A stretch of 64,000 bases of DNA from Episyrphus balteatus (taxonomy: Eukaryota; Arthropoda; Insecta; Diptera; Syrphidae): the NCBI RefSeq assembly GCF_945859705.1, contig NC_079137.1, positions 29,135,322-29,199,321 on the forward strand, read 5' to 3'. Positions within the stretch are counted from its first letter, which is position 1. Each line of letters begins with the position of its first letter. Below are positions 63,003 to 64,000 of the stretch, piece by piece. The notes under the pieces are model-generated. The model was not told the DNA's origin. It saw only the letters and a program-made list of their open reading frames with translations, and did no database searches. A program made the translations under genes and the position numbers.

Positions 63003-63598
63003 TACTTGTCATATACCGATTTTAGTAAAACTGAAATATCTCGAAAACGGCTCCAACGATTTTGTTTAAAAAATTCAAATGTTAGTTTTAAGCTAAGGTC
63101 TATCTTTCAATGAAAAAAATTTTTTTTGAAAATCATTATTAACGGTACCTGCCATAGAACCGTTTTTTTCAAATCCGATTATTTCGGAAACTTCTTGTTC
63201 GATTTCAACGAAACTTTTTTTGAAGAAGCATTTTTATAATTTAAATATAAGCCAAAAATAAAATTTTGAAAAAAATATTTTTTGGATTTTTAAAAAAAAT
63301 TTGAAAATTTTTTATTGAAAAATCAAATTTTCTTTTTTTCCAAAAAATTATTTATAAAAAATTAGTTTTTTAAAAAACGGCTCTAACGATTTTGAAAATT
63401 TTTTGTCTAAAAATGCATGTTAATATATCAATCAAAACTGCATACTTGTTTTTGAGGGCAAGTTAATTTCATTTTATTTTTTTTAAAAAACGAATTTTTT
63501 TTTTCCAAATTTCTATACATATAAAAAGTCTTAAAAATTTAAGCAACTTTAACTCTAAGAGCAAGTACGTGCGACCCCAGTCGTGCAATTAATTTTTT

Positions 63599-64000
63599 CC
63601 ATTTTCAAAGATGACCATTTTAAGAAAACAGTTAAGTACCTATAACAATCTTTGAATGTTTCTATGTTTATTATAATTATCGGGAATAACCACTCTTTAA
63701 AACTTTTCTAACTTATCAAAAAATATATTTTTTTATGTTTGAGAGATATTTGGGGTTTCCTTTTCAAAAATTGAAAAAAATACGCGTTTTCAGAAAAATT
63801 TAAAGGGGGGTATATGGGGTATTAATGGAGCTGTGTTCTTATGGCATCCAATTTTCCAAAATGTTTTTTTTTTTTTCGAAAAATGTGGATCGCGAAAAAT
63901 AAAGTTTATCTCCAAACGATAAATGGTTTCTTTTTTCTTCCATAGAGAACAATAAAACAAAAATTAGATTTTGTTAGTCGTTTTTGAAAATCTCGAAACA
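63599..64000. other. AT-rich non-coding DNA at window end
   Basis: No feature identified in this stretch. Confidence 0.5.

Larger units (their letters stand above)
60781..63598 (+). repeat. Unclassified dispersed repeat, copy 2 (expanded and interrupted)
   Basis: Same start as copy 1 (TACTTGCGATATAGGTACTA). It carries a huge CTGTCAGT expansion, then GAGCTACAGCCTAAACGGAT, GACCGATTAATGTCAAACTT, and AACGGTA interrupted by the 1291-bp box-array element. It then has AACGGCTCTAACGATTTTG and ends with AGCAAGTACGTGCGACCCC, AGTCGTGCA and AATTAATTTTTT. The end region can form a small hairpin (GTGCGAC with GTCGTGC). Related fragments occur at 27410, 29746 and 42474. Confidence 0.7.

Overview
The window looks like intergenic or intronic DNA from a large, AT-rich insect genome, most likely a brachyceran fly. 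This rests on the base composition, long A and T runs, many CATACATATGTA-type strings, CAA/GTT triplet tracts, and nested non-autonomous transposons of kinds common in insects. I found no protein-coding gene that I can name. The open frames are short and consist mostly of low-complexity residues or lie inside repeats. No bacterial-type operons, rRNA, intact tRNA or CRISPR arrays were seen.

The identifiable content is mainly transposable-element debris, often with readable termini and target-site duplications (TSDs). Bases 1-31.6 kb are mostly unique AT-rich DNA with scattered inserts: a 215-bp AACCGACTTCC inverted-repeat element, a 315-bp hAT-type MITE with a perfect 8-bp TSD, a CATGTGGCAAGTTG minisatellite, a short retroposed fragment with an 11-bp TSD and an AAG tail, and tRNA-like SINE heads. 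At 31.7-35.5 kb lies a striking nested structure. A Tc1-type foldback element with about 740-bp arms carries, within one arm, a second 1342-bp foldback with about 655-bp arms. A solo arm of the second element sits just downstream. From 35.5 to 48.7 kb there is mostly unique sequence, several higher-complexity blocks that could be regulatory or exonic, a (TG)n tract, a piggyBac-like MITE and a tRNA-like SINE.

From 48.7 to 63.6 kb the window is dense with repeats: an AGCTGACCCGG dispersed repeat, three copies of a Harbinger-like MITE with 3-bp TSDs, two copies of a TA-flanked GGGGAGAGTGGGGC element with internal box arrays, a CACTG-ended element built from TTTCGT/ACGAAA iterations, and two adjacent copies of an unclassified repeat. 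Each of these two copies is broken by a different MITE, and the second also carries about 86 near-identical copies of CTGTCAGT.

Possible host function is limited to weak candidates: a signal-peptide-like first exon on the minus strand near 5.45 kb, a TATA-containing block near 43.15 kb, and codon-like blocks near 28.7 and 48.1 kb. The most unusual items are the nested foldbacks (plausible sources of hairpin RNA), the box-array elements, and a short dispersed box with a GTATAC core that occurs six times and is often followed by an AT-rich stem.
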